From the NCBI GenBank assembly GCA_017635095.1, contig JAGBMA010000052.1:1-53806 (forward strand): a stretch of DNA of 53,806 nucleotides, in the 5' to 3' direction. The DNA comes from Ruminiclostridium sp. (GTDB lineage: Bacteria; Bacillota; Clostridia; Oscillospirales; Ruminococcaceae). The notes under the pieces are model-generated. The model was not told where the DNA came from and did not search any database. It saw nothing but the letters and a program-made list of their open reading frames with translations. Shown one piece after another: positions 16,648 to 26,266 of the stretch; position 1 is the first letter of the stretch, and each line of letters opens with the position of its first letter. The translations under genes and the position numbers were made by a program.

Positions 16648-17832
16648 ATGAAAACAACTAATGAAAACAACACACTTACTGTCTTCCTCGAAGGCAGGAT
16701 CGACACCAACAACGCAGCACAGACCGAGAGTGAGATTTTCGCTGCAGTCGAGGGCAAGACCGAGGACATCGTTATCGACGCTGAAAAGCTCGAATACATA
16801 TCAAGTGCCGGACTTCGCGTACTGATGAAGCTGCGTAAGAGCATCGACAGGGAACTGCCGGTAATCAATGTGTCCCGTGATGTGTATGACATTTTTGAAA
16901 CTACAGGATTTACGGAGCTGCTTGATGTGAAAAAAGCATTGCGAAAGGTATCTCTCGCGGGCTGTGAGGTGCTTGGTCAGGGCGGTCACGGCAAGGTTTA
17001 TCGTCTTGATGAGGAAACGATAATCAAGGTCTATCACGACAACAGCCCGCTTTCGCTCATCGAAAAAGAGCGCGAGTACGCAAAGAACGCGTTTGTACAC
17101 GGTGTTCCGTCTGCTATCGCTTATGACATTGTCGAGACCGAAGAGGGCTACGGACTTGTGTTTGAAATGGCGGGCGCTGTAACTGTCAGCAAATTTGTAA
17201 TGGAACATCCCGAAAGGCTTCAGGAATATGCGGTAAAGTTCGGAGCTTTGCTGAAAACGCTTAATTCTACTGAAGCAGACCCGAAACTCTACGGCGACAT
17301 CAAGCAGATCTATCTTGACAGAGCGGAAAAAGCAAGTAAGTATTTCACTGACGAGGAAAATGAGCAGCTCGTGAAAATGATAAACTCTGTCCCGGACGGC
17401 AGCGGAATGATACACGGCGACTATCACCCCAACAATGTTATGGTGCAGTCCGACGGTGAGCTTGTGCTTATAGATATGGCTGATATAAGCCGCGGTAATG
17501 CTCTCTTTGACATCGGCGGCACATTCCTCACAATGTATCTTGCAGGTATAAATGACCCAAATGTAACGAAGTGGGTGATAGGTCTTGATTACGAGCTGTC
17601 AAAACAGATGTGGGGAATAGCCCTGTCCACATACTATGGCACGACAGACAAGCAGAAGCTGGAGCTTATGGGTCAGAGGTGCGGAGCGTTCGCGCTTATG
17701 CGTATGGCAACAACACTCGGCATAGATTCAAATAATGTTTCGGGAAGATCGGAAGCTATGGTAGCCTTGCTCCGCGAGAGACTTTTCCCGAACACCGACA
17801 ATTTCTGCAAGCTGTTTGCAATGCCGGTGTGA
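16648..17832 (+). CDS. STAS - APH-type kinase fusion 2
   Basis: 394 residues from ATG 16648 with AGGAGGA at 16634-16640; an upstream in-frame ATG at 16609 overlaps the phosphatase gene and has no site. STAS (about 1-98) has YISSAGLRVL; the kinase has GQGGHGKVYRL, IIKVYH, HGDYHPNNVM and LIDMADI, all key residues intact. Nearly the same sequence as the fusion at 29299-30483 along its whole length, including the shared C-terminal NFCKLFAM-type tail, so one is a recent duplicate of the other. Confidence 0.88.
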   Translation: MKTTNENNTLTVFLEGRIDTNNAAQTESEIFAAVEGKTEDIVIDAEKLEYISSAGLRVLMKLRKSIDRELPVINVSRDVYDIFETTGFTELLDVKKALRKVSLAGCEVLGQGGHGKVYRLDEETIIKVYHDNSPLSLIEKEREYAKNAFVHGVPSAIAYDIVETEEGYGLVFEMAGAVTVSKFVMEHPERLQEYAVKFGALLKTLNSTEADPKLYGDIKQIYLDRAEKASKYFTDEENEQLVKMINSVPDGSGMIHGDYHPNNVMVQSDGELVLIDMADISRGNALFDIGGTFLTMYLAGINDPNVTKWVIGLDYELSKQMWGIALSTYYGTTDKQKLELMGQRCGAFALMRMATTLGIDSNNVSGRSEAMVALLRERLFPNTDNFCKLFAMPV

Positions 17833-17852
17833 TATGAGACAGAAAACATATT

Positions 17853-19331
17853 ATGATGAACATTATTGAGGAAGCGATAATCTACGCCACGGTCATGCAT
17901 CAGGGCAAGACCCGGAAATTCGGCGGCATACCCTACATACTGCACCCTATGGAGGTCGCACAGATACTCTCCACTATGACCGACGATATGGAGATCATCG
18001 CAGCAGGCATATTACATGATATAGTTGAGGATACGGACGGAACTCTTGCGGAGATCGAGAATCGTTTCGGGAAAAGAGTTGCGTATCTTGTATCATCGGA
18101 GTCGGAGAATGAATATCCCGACGAGGACAAATCTGCGACTTGGAAACGCCGCAAGGAAGAATCCCTGCTCGTTTTGAAAAACAGCACAGATATCGGCGTT
18201 AAAATGCTGTGGCTTGCTGATAAGCTGGCAAATATGCGCTCTCTTGCGGGCATCTACTCCGAGAAGGGCGAAGCGATGTGGCAGGAGCTGCACCAGAGCG
18301 ACCCCGCAATGCAGTGCTGGTATTATCAGACTATTGCCGAAACGGTGGAACTGTCGCTCAACAAGACCGGCGCGTTCAAGGAGCTTATCAAGCATATCAA
18401 TTTTATATGGCCGGGAACATTCGATTCCGACAAGGCGAGATACAGGAAATACCGAGAGGTCTCCGTTGACGGCTGCAAGCTGCTCGGGCGCGGCGCAAAG
18501 GGCGAGGTCTATCGCTACGATGACGAGCTTGTTATCAAGGTGTATAATCAGAACAACACCTACCGTGATGTGGAGCGCGAGATTGCTTCTGCACGACGGG
18601 CATTTGTACTCGGCATACCTACGGCTATCTCGTTCGGTATTGTGTCTGTGGGTGACCGCTACGGCTCGATGTATGAGCTTATGGACTCGGAAACCGTATC
18701 ACAGTGCATAGCAAGAGCACCCGGACAGGTCGGAGCTTATGCGGAGATAATGGCGGAGCTTGCCCGCACGATACACGGGATAACTGCGGGGGAAAATGAC
18801 AGCTTTCCAGATGTTAATGAGCGGCTGTTATCTTATGTAAACGGCGGAATTGCATATGAAGATGAAACGCTTGCCGAAAAATGCAGAGCGCTGATAAACG
18901 CACTTCCGGCTACGGATAACCTCGTTCACGGCGACTTCCACACGGGAAATGTTTTTTTGCAGAACGGCGAACCGCTGCTGATAGATATGGACAGATTGTC
19001 GCGTGGACAGCCTATAGCGGAGATCAGCGACCTGTATTATTTCTATGTCATGCTCGGTGAAGACGACCCATCGGTAGTCGAGAAATTTATGGGATTTTCA
19101 TATCAGACTTCATTGCAGTTTTTCGACAGCTTTTTGAAGAAATATCTGAACACGGACGATGAAAACAAGATTAAGGAAGTTACCGAAAAAGCCTCGTTTA
19201 TCGGCAATATACGGTTGATAAACAAGCTGCACAAGCACGGTACGCCGGCGGATAATGAAAGAATAATTATCGAACGCTGTATGAAAAATATTGCCGGGCT
19301 TTCGGAAAAGTTCGATACGCTTACATTTTAG
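17853..19331 (+). CDS. RelA/SpoT-type HD hydrolase - APH-type kinase fusion
   Basis: 492 residues. Residues 1 to about 180 carry the full (p)ppGpp-hydrolase HD signature: HQGKTRKFGGIPYILHP, GILHDIVEDT and LWLADKLANM, as in small MESH1-like enzymes. No synthetase or TGS domain is seen. Residues about 205-490 are the same kinase family as the STAS fusions (GRGAKGEVYRY, VIKVYN, HGDFHTGNVF, LIDMDRL); the linker VSVDGCKLLGRG mirrors the STAS-kinase junction, so the HD domain takes the place of STAS. The likely role is linking an alarmone or nucleotide signal to the kinase. The start is MM at 17853/17856; the ribosome site is weak. Confidence 0.88.
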   Translation: MMNIIEEAIIYATVMHQGKTRKFGGIPYILHPMEVAQILSTMTDDMEIIAAGILHDIVEDTDGTLAEIENRFGKRVAYLVSSESENEYPDEDKSATWKRRKEESLLVLKNSTDIGVKMLWLADKLANMRSLAGIYSEKGEAMWQELHQSDPAMQCWYYQTIAETVELSLNKTGAFKELIKHINFIWPGTFDSDKARYRKYREVSVDGCKLLGRGAKGEVYRYDDELVIKVYNQNNTYRDVEREIASARRAFVLGIPTAISFGIVSVGDRYGSMYELMDSETVSQCIARAPGQVGAYAEIMAELARTIHGITAGENDSFPDVNERLLSYVNGGIAYEDETLAEKCRALINALPATDNLVHGDFHTGNVFLQNGEPLLIDMDRLSRGQPIAEISDLYYFYVMLGEDDPSVVEKFMGFSYQTSLQFFDSFLKKYLNTDDENKIKEVTEKASFIGNIRLINKLHKHGTPADNERIIIERCMKNIAGLSEKFDTLTF

Positions 19332-19391
19332 GCTACAGCCGCAGAAAAGCTGCGGATAATGCAAATATATTTATTTCAGGAGGAAAACCCT

Positions 19392-19769
19392 ATGAAGATC
19401 ACAACCTTTAACCCCCTTATCGTCACAAAGGACGCGGAGAATGTAATCAAGCTGTTTGAGGCTCTCGGCTTTGAGAAGCGCCACAGTCTTGACGCGAACA
19501 CCGGCACGGAAGACTTCACAAACGTTCGCATGAAGAACGCGGACGGCTTCTATGTGGACATCTCGAATGTACCCGTTCCGCAGGATATGACGCTTATTCG
19601 TATGAATGTGGACGATTTCGACGAGGCGTACAAGTTCCTGGCCGACAAGGGCTTCACAAATCCCAGAGGCGGGGAGACCGTCGATACAAAGACCAACAAG
19701 TCCTGTATGATGAAGTCGCCCTCCGGCTTCGCGTTCGACCTCTGCCAGCACATCAAGGATAACGATTGA
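19392..19769 (+). CDS. VOC (glyoxalase-fold) protein 1
   Basis: 125 residues from ATG 19392, with AGGAGGA just upstream. Opens MKITTFNPLIVTKDAENVIKL and contains a VOC-type second half (MKSPSGFAFDLCQH). One or two beta-alpha-beta-beta-beta units; metal ligands are not obvious. Function cannot be assigned. A tandem paralogue follows after 15 nt. Confidence 0.8.
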   Translation: MKITTFNPLIVTKDAENVIKLFEALGFEKRHSLDANTGTEDFTNVRMKNADGFYVDISNVPVPQDMTLIRMNVDDFDEAYKFLADKGFTNPRGGETVDTKTNKSCMMKSPSGFAFDLCQHIKDND

Positions 19770-19784
19770 TTCGGAGGAACTGAT

Positions 19785-20159
19785 ATGAAGATCACAACCT
19801 TTAATCCGCAGATCATCACGAAAGATATGGAGCCTGTAATCAAGCTTTTTGAGGAGCTGGGCTTCGAAAAAGCACATAAAAAAGAAGGTGTAGGCGAATA
19901 CGATGTCACCGGAATACAGATGCGCGATCCGAACGGATTCAAGCTCGATATTTCACAGGCAGATTTCCTTCCTGTTGACAGCGTTGTATCTATCAGAATG
20001 AATGTAGATGATTTCGATGAGGCATACAATATGCTTATCGAGAGAGGCTTCAAAAACTTCTACGGCGACAAGACAGCGGATACACCGTCCTCAAAGTCGG
20101 CAGTTATGATCTCGCCGTCCGGTTTTACTATCAATCTTGTTAAGCATATCAAGAATTGA
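19785..20159 (+). CDS. VOC (glyoxalase-fold) protein 2
   Basis: 124 residues, tandem paralogue of the preceding gene: same opening (MKITTFNPQIITKDMEPVIKL), same NVDDFDEAYN segment, same SPSGFTINLVKHIK end. TCGGAGGAACTGAT precedes the ATG. Ends 14 nt before a strong terminator that faces the converging acyltransferase gene. Confidence 0.8.
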   Translation: MKITTFNPQIITKDMEPVIKLFEELGFEKAHKKEGVGEYDVTGIQMRDPNGFKLDISQADFLPVDSVVSIRMNVDDFDEAYNMLIERGFKNFYGDKTADTPSSKSAVMISPSGFTINLVKHIKN

Positions 20160-20173
20160 CCGAAAACAAAAAC

Positions 20174-20208
20174 AAGTCCTGACGGACATTATCTGTTCGT
20201 CAGGACTT
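20174..20208. terminator. bidirectional intrinsic terminator
   Basis: 11-bp perfect stem AAGTCCTGACG / CGTCAGGACTT with a 13-nt loop, flanked by A-rich sequence on the left and A/T-rich sequence on the right. It separates the VOC pair from the converging gene on the other strand. Confidence 0.85.
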
Positions 20209-20218
20209 GAAAATATTA

Positions 20219-21487
20219 TCATTCGGGAAGAATAAAATCGTTTATCTCGAAATGCTCCGGCGGTTCGGATATGCATTCTATCCCGTTTTCCGCAAGGATC
20301 GCGGCGAAGCGGTCGGTATATCTTCTGTCATCGTTTCGCTGCATTATATTGATACAGAAGTTCTCACCCGCTGTGAAAATTTCTATCGAAATACCGCCGC
20401 TGAGTCTCATATCAAGGATAGGAATGAAATCCGAAATATACCTGTCAAGCCCGCTGAACGGAACACGACCGGTGTAGCTTACCTCAAAGGTGTTCCTGCC
20501 TATCCCGTTCAGCAGAAATCTCTTCATATACTCATGCTTTTCGGTAAGAGTAAGCTCCTTTATCTTCTTCTCGTTCTCAATATGTTCGTTCACAGAAAGC
20601 ACATCATTATCATCGTCCGCTCGAACAATGATAGTTCCGCGAGCCATTGTGTTTAGCAGCTCGATGTCCCTGTTTTTCATTCTGCTTGTGTAGGGGATAG
20701 GAACGATATTTACATGGCACAGGTGGCTGCGCGGCTTGCCGAGAGCCTTTCTGTACTGATGCTGCATACCGCAGACTATCGGCAGCTCACATTCGGGGTG
20801 AATGTCGGATATCGCGCGGTACATCACGGAAGCTATAAAAGTTGCGGGGCTGCCGTCAACGCTTGACGCGAACTTCATCATATCCTTCTGCTTTACCTTA
20901 ATACGGAATGAAGTCCATTTGTCTCTGCTTGTGTATCCTTCCGGCTGGTCGCCGAGTTTAAACACTTCTATCGGGCAATAGCGCATACCCAGAGGAGTCG
21001 TTTCGATCGGTTCATCGGGGAACGGATAGTCGTCCGCTTCATCGGACGGGATATCACTGCCGGGAAGGTTTATTCCCGCAGTATCAAACTCCTCGTCCGG
21101 GTGCAGGATATGCAGATAGCAATACAGCAGGGTTTTGATAAACGGGAAAATACCGTTCCCGTCGGTTATAAAGTGTGATGAATCCACACTTATACGATTT
21201 TGGGCATAAGTCAGCGCGAGCAGATGACCTGCGCTCTCGCTGCCACCGAGCGGAATTGCTTTGCCGCACGATGTTATCGGCAGAGGAGCGTCATTATGTA
21301 TCATCACATATTCCTCGCCGCGCCGCACCAGCTTTACCGAAAAATAAGGATAGCGGGTTATGGCAAGGTCGGCGGCTTCTCTGAGCGCATCGGCGTTTAC
21401 AGGCTTCGTCATTTCAAAAATCGTCCTGATAGTGTTGTGCAGGTCTTTCCCTGCCGCGTATATCAGATTGTTTACTCTATATTCCAT
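20219..21487 (-). CDS. condensation-domain-fold acyltransferase-like protein 1
   Basis: 422 residues, cytoplasmic. The N-terminal half has the layout of NRPS condensation / PapA / alcohol acetyltransferase folds, with the active-site HxxxDG as SSHFITDGNG near residue 105 (His and Asp both present). GAGGAAAAAGCT precedes the ATG. Such enzymes transfer acyl groups from thioesters to hydroxyl or amine acceptors. The paralogue at 37173-38447 has lost the Asp of this motif. It stands alone on the minus strand, with its own consensus promoter. Substrate unknown. Confidence 0.75.
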   Translation of the reverse strand: MEYRVNNLIYAAGKDLHNTIRTIFEMTKPVNADALREAADLAITRYPYFSVKLVRRGEEYVMIHNDAPLPITSCGKAIPLGGSESAGHLLALTYAQNRISVDSSHFITDGNGIFPFIKTLLYCYLHILHPDEEFDTAGINLPGSDIPSDEADDYPFPDEPIETTPLGMRYCPIEVFKLGDQPEGYTSRDKWTSFRIKVKQKDMMKFASSVDGSPATFIASVMYRAISDIHPECELPIVCGMQHQYRKALGKPRSHLCHVNIVPIPYTSRMKNRDIELLNTMARGTIIVRADDDNDVLSVNEHIENEKKIKELTLTEKHEYMKRFLLNGIGRNTFEVSYTGRVPFSGLDRYISDFIPILDMRLSGGISIEIFTAGENFCINIMQRNDDRRYTDRFAAILAENGIECISEPPEHFEINDFILPE

Positions 21488-21522
21488 AGCTTTTTCCTCA
21501 CTTTAAATACAAATCAATTCAG

Positions 21523-21551
21523 ATTATAACACATTTTCTCAAAACAGTCAA
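21523..21551 (-). promoter_or_regulatory. sigma-A-type promoter of the acyltransferase-like gene
   Basis: On the minus strand TTGACT, 17-nt spacer, TATAAT. It lies about 35 nt before the start codon at 21487. Confidence 0.8.
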
Positions 21552-21568
21552 CAATAAATGATAACCGG

Positions 21569-21597
21569 TTGTTTTTTAACAGAAGATGTGATAAAAT
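21569..21597 (+). promoter_or_regulatory. likely promoter of cstA
   Basis: TTGTTT, 17-nt spacer, TAAAAT on the plus strand, about 54 nt before the start. An AACCGGTT palindrome (21563-21570) overlaps its -35 and could be an operator site. Confidence 0.55.
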
Positions 21598-21650
21598 ATA
21601 CATTTGTTGATAGTAACAATTGAGCATGAAATAGAAAGGTGAAGAACAAT

Positions 21651-23174
21651 ATGACAACATTGATTATCGGACTGGTTATACTTATAGGCGGAGGTTTGCT
21701 TTATGGCAGGCTCTGCGAAAAAGTGTTCGCACCCGATGACAGAAAAACTCCCGCATACAAAAACGAGGATGGTGTGGACTATGTCCCGATGAAGAGGTGG
21801 AGAAACTGCCTCGTGAACCTGCTCAATATCGCAGGTACCGGACCCATTCTCGGACCGATACAGGGCATACTTTTCGGGCCGATAGCGTTCATCACTATCC
21901 CGATAGGCTGCGTCATCGGCGGCGCTGTCCACGACTATTTCAACGGCATGATCTGCACCCGTGAGGGCGGCATACAAATGCCCGAAATGATAAAGCACCA
22001 CCACAACAAAGGCGTGTTCTGGTTCTTCACAGGGTTTGTGTGTCTGACTCTATTCCTGTGCGGAGTCGTGTTCATCTACACACCCGGAGATATTGCTGCG
22101 ACCCAGCTTTTCGGTTTCGGCGGCACGGCGGGAGAAGCGTCCACATGGATAATTTACGGCGTGATATTTGCGTATTATCTGATTGCGACCGTCCTTCCGA
22201 TAGACAAGATCATCGGTAAGATATATCCGATACTCGGCGGTGTGCTCATATTTTCCGCCCTCGGTATATTTGTTATGCTGTTCGTGGGTGGTTATCAGCT
22301 TGCGGAGGTATTCGGCGACTGGACGCTCGGCGGATTTGATTTCGGCGCATATTTCAGCAGTCAGAACTTTATTCCGACATTTTTCGTGACCGTAGCCTGC
22401 GGTATAATGTCAGGCTTTCACGGTTCGCAGACCGCTCTCGTTTCCCGTACTCTCGAAAGCGAGAAACACGGCAGAATGGCGTTCTATGATATGATGATAG
22501 CAGAAGGGTTTATCGCGATGATCTGGGCTGCGGGAACAATGGCGGTCATCGGTATCGGTGCCGAGAACGCGGGTATCACGATGCAGCTCACGGACGCGGG
22601 CTGGGGATATTTTCAGAGCGTGAACGGCGCGTTACAGCAGATATCCCCGACGAGCGTAGTCGGCGTTATATGCAGGAATATGCTCGGTGATATCGGCGGT
22701 ATAATTGCAATAATCGGCGTTATCGTATTCCCGATAACATCGGGCGATACGGCTTTGCGCTCGCTTCGTCTGATGATCTCCGAGACATTCAACATCAAGC
22801 AGAAGTCCATAGCCAGCCGTATGCTGCTTGCAGTACCGATATTTGCTCTCGCTCTCGTTGTGCTGATATGGGCGAAGAACGATGCCAACGGCTTCAACAC
22901 GATATGGAGATACTTCGGCTGGGCAAACCAGACCCTGACTATATTCGCGACATCTTCGACAATGATCTGGCTTATGCGTCACGGCAAAGCAAAGTACCTG
23001 TGGCTTCCTGCGATACCGCTCGCTTTCTACTCTTTCATCACCTCTTCGTATTTACTCAGCGCACCGATAGGCTTATCGCTTGATATGACGATAGCGTTTA
23101 TAATCGGCGGAGTATTCACGGCAATTGTGTTCGCATATTCTCTGTATAGGGGAAGAAAGAGAGTTTCAGTTTGA
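21651..23174 (+). CDS. cstA: CstA-family carbon starvation transporter
   Basis: 507 residues from ATG 21651 (AAAGGTGA at 21635-21642; the in-frame GTG at 21639 lies within that site). Many TM helices. Recognised by the CstA N-terminus: DDRKTPAYKNEDGVDYVP, NIAGTGPILGPIQG and GGAVHDYFNGM. Family members import pyruvate or peptides. Its stop overlaps the TTG start of the binding-domain/permease fusion, so the two are translationally coupled: pyruvate or peptide uptake next to amino-acid uptake. Confidence 0.92.
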   Translation: MTTLIIGLVILIGGGLLYGRLCEKVFAPDDRKTPAYKNEDGVDYVPMKRWRNCLVNLLNIAGTGPILGPIQGILFGPIAFITIPIGCVIGGAVHDYFNGMICTREGGIQMPEMIKHHHNKGVFWFFTGFVCLTLFLCGVVFIYTPGDIAATQLFGFGGTAGEASTWIIYGVIFAYYLIATVLPIDKIIGKIYPILGGVLIFSALGIFVMLFVGGYQLAEVFGDWTLGGFDFGAYFSSQNFIPTFFVTVACGIMSGFHGSQTALVSRTLESEKHGRMAFYDMMIAEGFIAMIWAAGTMAVIGIGAENAGITMQLTDAGWGYFQSVNGALQQISPTSVVGVICRNMLGDIGGIIAIIGVIVFPITSGDTALRSLRLMISETFNIKQKSIASRMLLAVPIFALALVVLIWAKNDANGFNTIWRYFGWANQTLTIFATSSTMIWLMRHGKAKYLWLPAIPLAFYSFITSSYLLSAPIGLSLDMTIAFIIGGVFTAIVFAYSLYRGRKRVSV

Positions 23175-26100
23175 AAAAACACACAAAGAAAGTTGATATT
23201 ATCATTATCGCGGTCATTATATTGCTGATCGCGGGTGGGATATTGCTTGCTGTACTACAGAAACAGGAACAGCAGGAAGACAGTGGTATTTCGGCGACAA
23301 AGGAAGTCACAGTGTCGGACTACAACGGAAAGCGCATCGGTGTACTTACCGGAACAAATTATGACGCGGTCACACAGGAATACTTTCCGGACAGCGAATG
23401 TCTTTATTATTCGGGATATTCCGATCTGAACGCGGCTCTGCTTGCCGGGAAGATAGACGGATTTCTCGGTGATGAACCGGCACTTAAAAACATTCATCAC
23501 GAGCAGCCGGAGATAGATTACATAAAGGATAAGATCACGGATAATCAATACTCTTTTGCTTTCCGCAAAAACGATGAAGCGGAAGCAAGGCTCTGCGCCC
23601 AGATGAATGAGTTCCTTGCGAAGCTGCGTAATGACGGCACTCTTGATGAAATGGAGCTGATATGGTACGGCAATGACGAGAGCAAAAAGACCGTGGATAT
23701 GTCAGGTCTTGACGGCAAAAACGGTACAATACACGTTATAACCACCTCTACCGATGCTCCGTTTTCGTATATCAAGGACGGAAAGAATGTGGGTTATGAT
23801 ATTGATGTGGTGGTACGGTTCTGCCGCGAATACGGGTATGCGCTTGATCTTGGAGACGCTGATTTTTCGGCGAGAATACCGGCTATCGAATCCGGTAAGT
23901 ATGATTTCACCACGGCGATGAATGTTACCGAGGAGCGCAAGGAACAAGTCATGTTCTCAGACAAGGTAAGCGGCGGCGGTATTGCGCTTGCGGTAAGAGC
24001 ATCCGATCTTTCATACAAAAATGAAGTGAGTCTCTCTGATTTCAACGGAAAGAGAGCGGGTATTGTTACCGGAACTTTTCATGATACTGTCATACACAAA
24101 GTATTTCCCGATTCCGCAATATCGGAATACAACACTATTTCAGATCTTATCACGGCTCTGACATCGGGTAAGATAGACTACTTCCTGAATATTACAGATG
24201 GAGCGCAGGCTATCGTAAAAGAAAGACCGGAGCTTACTTACATAGACATACCTGTCGATAGTTTTTACATGGGTGCGCTGTTCCCGAAAGCAGAGACGAG
24301 CGATAAGCTGAGGTCGGAATTTGATGAGTTCATAACAAGACTGAAAAGTGACGGTACACTTGATGAAATAATCGAGTATTGGAAAAGCGATGAGTTCTCC
24401 GGAAAGAATGTTGATATAAGCGGACTTGACTCTATAAACGGAACGATAAACTTTGCCAACAACACTATAAATCCGCCTATGTCGTTTATTTCGGGCGGTG
24501 GTTTTGCAGGCGTAGAACCTGATATCATGGTGAGGTTCTGCAAGGAATACGGGTACGGTCTGAACTTTATTGATGTTGATGTTGGCGGCATTTTACCCGG
24601 TATTGCAACGGGAATGTACGATATGGCTATGAGCAATATGGTCATTACCGAGGAGCGCAAGGAGAGCGCAAACTTCTCTGTGCCGTATAATTCGGGCGAG
24701 CTTGTGCTGATAACGCTGAAAGAAACGGCAGGCTCGTCCGGCAGGATCGTTCCTGCCGTAACGCTCGATGAACTTAACAGTCCTGAACGCTCGGTAGGTG
24801 TCTGGACGGGATCCTCGGGAATGCTGGCAGTTGAGAAATATCTGCCAAACGCGAAGGAGCTTATGTTTGAGAGTCCTGCTACTGCTTTTGAAGCGCTGCG
24901 TACCGGTCAGGCAGATGCATTCGTATTTGAACGGCGGCAGCTTCAGATCGCTGTAGATAACGGCATTTCCGGCGTTATGCTGCTTGATGATAATCTCGGA
25001 GAACCTATAGATGTTGCAGTCGGACTGTCAAGGGCGACAAAGATAAGCGGACTTGAAAACAGCATAAACCTATTCATTACCGAAAAGAAAGCGGACGGAA
25101 CTCTTGATGAAATGTTCACACGCTGGGTGGTCGATAATAATTATACCATGCCCGATATTACTCCCCCGGTTTCTCCGAAATTTACACTTGTCGTCGGAAC
25201 TACAGGAACAGTTGAGCCGTACAGCTTCTACCAGGGCAACGAGCTTACCGGTTATGATATCGAAATGGCAAGAAGATTTGCCGCATGGCTGGGCGCGGAT
25301 ATAGAATTCAAAGTTATAGATTATTCCGGTATCATCGCAGCAGCACAGTCCGGCAGCATAGACTGCATTTTCGCCAATCTTAATGTTACAGACGAGCGAA
25401 AGGAGGCTATTGATTTTTCCGACCCGATATACTCTATAGAAAACGGAATAATGGTTGCCGCTGTTTCCGTTCAGAATACAGAATCGGAACAGTCGTGGCT
25501 TGACGGTATAGTTTCAAGCTTTGAAAAGAACTTTATCCGTGAGGATCGTTGGAAGCTGATACTTGACGGTATCGGAACTACCTGCCTTATAACCGTATTT
25601 TCGGCAATATTCGGCTCGGTGCTTGCATTCCTTGTATGTATGTTCAGACGCACGGGCAGCAAGCTGGCGAACGCAATCTCAAACATATATGTCAAGCTCC
25701 TGCAAGGCACGCCGATAGTTGTTCTGCTGATGATACTCTACTATGTTGTTCTCGGTAAGTCGGGACTTGAAGCGGTATGGGTAGCTGTGATCGGCTTTAC
25801 GCTGAATTTCGGCGCGTATGTTTCGGAAATAATGCGTTCGGGAATAGAGAGTATAGACGGCGGACAGCGTGAAGCGGCACTCGCCCTCGGATATAACGAA
25901 AATCAAGCATTCTTTAAGTTCATATTCCCACAGGCGGTGGTTCGTTTCCTGCCGGTCTATAACGGTGAGATCGTGTCGCTGCTGAAAAGCACATCAATAG
26001 TCGGCTACATAGCGATACAAGACCTTACGAAAATGAGCGATATTATCCGCAGCCGTACTTACGAGGCTTTCTTCCCGCTGATAGCAACAGCGATAATCTA

Positions 26101-26185
26101 CTTCATTCTCGCTTGGATAATCTCGCTGATATTGAAGCTGGTACTCAAGGGCTTTGACAAAAGGCACACCGCAAAGGCGCGTTAA
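23171..26185 (+). CDS. tandem amino-acid-binding domains fused to ABC permease (1)
   Basis: 1004 residues from TTG 23171. An N-terminal membrane anchor (about 9-29) precedes SBP_bac_3 half-domains in the order lobe 2, lobe 1, lobe 2, lobe 1, lobe 2, lobe 1 (three of each), then a HisM-type permease (about 780-1004) with the EAA loop EAALALGYNENQAFFKF. Each lobe 1 keeps the ligand Arg in the T(E/D)ERKE(x)3FS motif. The chain therefore starts with a lobe 2 and ends with a lobe 1, the reverse of normal phase. Function: import of an amino acid, or several, as in the Lactococcus GlnP-type fusion but with more receptors. The ATPase is probably the product of 34277-35377. Confidence 0.9.
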   Translation: MKKHTKKVDIIIIAVIILLIAGGILLAVLQKQEQQEDSGISATKEVTVSDYNGKRIGVLTGTNYDAVTQEYFPDSECLYYSGYSDLNAALLAGKIDGFLGDEPALKNIHHEQPEIDYIKDKITDNQYSFAFRKNDEAEARLCAQMNEFLAKLRNDGTLDEMELIWYGNDESKKTVDMSGLDGKNGTIHVITTSTDAPFSYIKDGKNVGYDIDVVVRFCREYGYALDLGDADFSARIPAIESGKYDFTTAMNVTEERKEQVMFSDKVSGGGIALAVRASDLSYKNEVSLSDFNGKRAGIVTGTFHDTVIHKVFPDSAISEYNTISDLITALTSGKIDYFLNITDGAQAIVKERPELTYIDIPVDSFYMGALFPKAETSDKLRSEFDEFITRLKSDGTLDEIIEYWKSDEFSGKNVDISGLDSINGTINFANNTINPPMSFISGGGFAGVEPDIMVRFCKEYGYGLNFIDVDVGGILPGIATGMYDMAMSNMVITEERKESANFSVPYNSGELVLITLKETAGSSGRIVPAVTLDELNSPERSVGVWTGSSGMLAVEKYLPNAKELMFESPATAFEALRTGQADAFVFERRQLQIAVDNGISGVMLLDDNLGEPIDVAVGLSRATKISGLENSINLFITEKKADGTLDEMFTRWVVDNNYTMPDITPPVSPKFTLVVGTTGTVEPYSFYQGNELTGYDIEMARRFAAWLGADIEFKVIDYSGIIAAAQSGSIDCIFANLNVTDERKEAIDFSDPIYSIENGIMVAAVSVQNTESEQSWLDGIVSSFEKNFIREDRWKLILDGIGTTCLITVFSAIFGSVLAFLVCMFRRTGSKLANAISNIYVKLLQGTPIVVLLMILYYVVLGKSGLEAVWVAVIGFTLNFGAYVSEIMRSGIESIDGGQREAALALGYNENQAFFKFIFPQAVVRFLPVYNGEIVSLLKSTSIVGYIAIQDLTKMSDIIRSRTYEAFFPLIATAIIYFILAWIISLILKLVLKGFDKRHTAKAR

Positions 26186-26222
26186 AATGTGCAGACCGGA
26201 AACCATGTTATAAGAACCTCAC

Positions 26223-26252
26223 GCCGTTACCAAAATCAAAGATTTTGACGGC
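26223..26252 (+). repeat. hairpin next to the cloverleaf element
   Basis: GCCGT/ACGGC outer pairs and CAAAATC/GATTTTG inner pairs around an AAA loop, with a 3-nt bulge on the 5' side. It sits 14 nt before the cloverleaf palindrome and may belong to the same element. Confidence 0.5.
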
Positions 26253-26266
26253 TGAGAGAACCTTGA

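Noticed and set aside
14603-17832. Aminoglycoside resistance genes
   Set aside because: The kinase part is APH-like only at fold level, is fused to STAS and lies in regulatory operons; the TIGR02172-type group is not tied to resistance.
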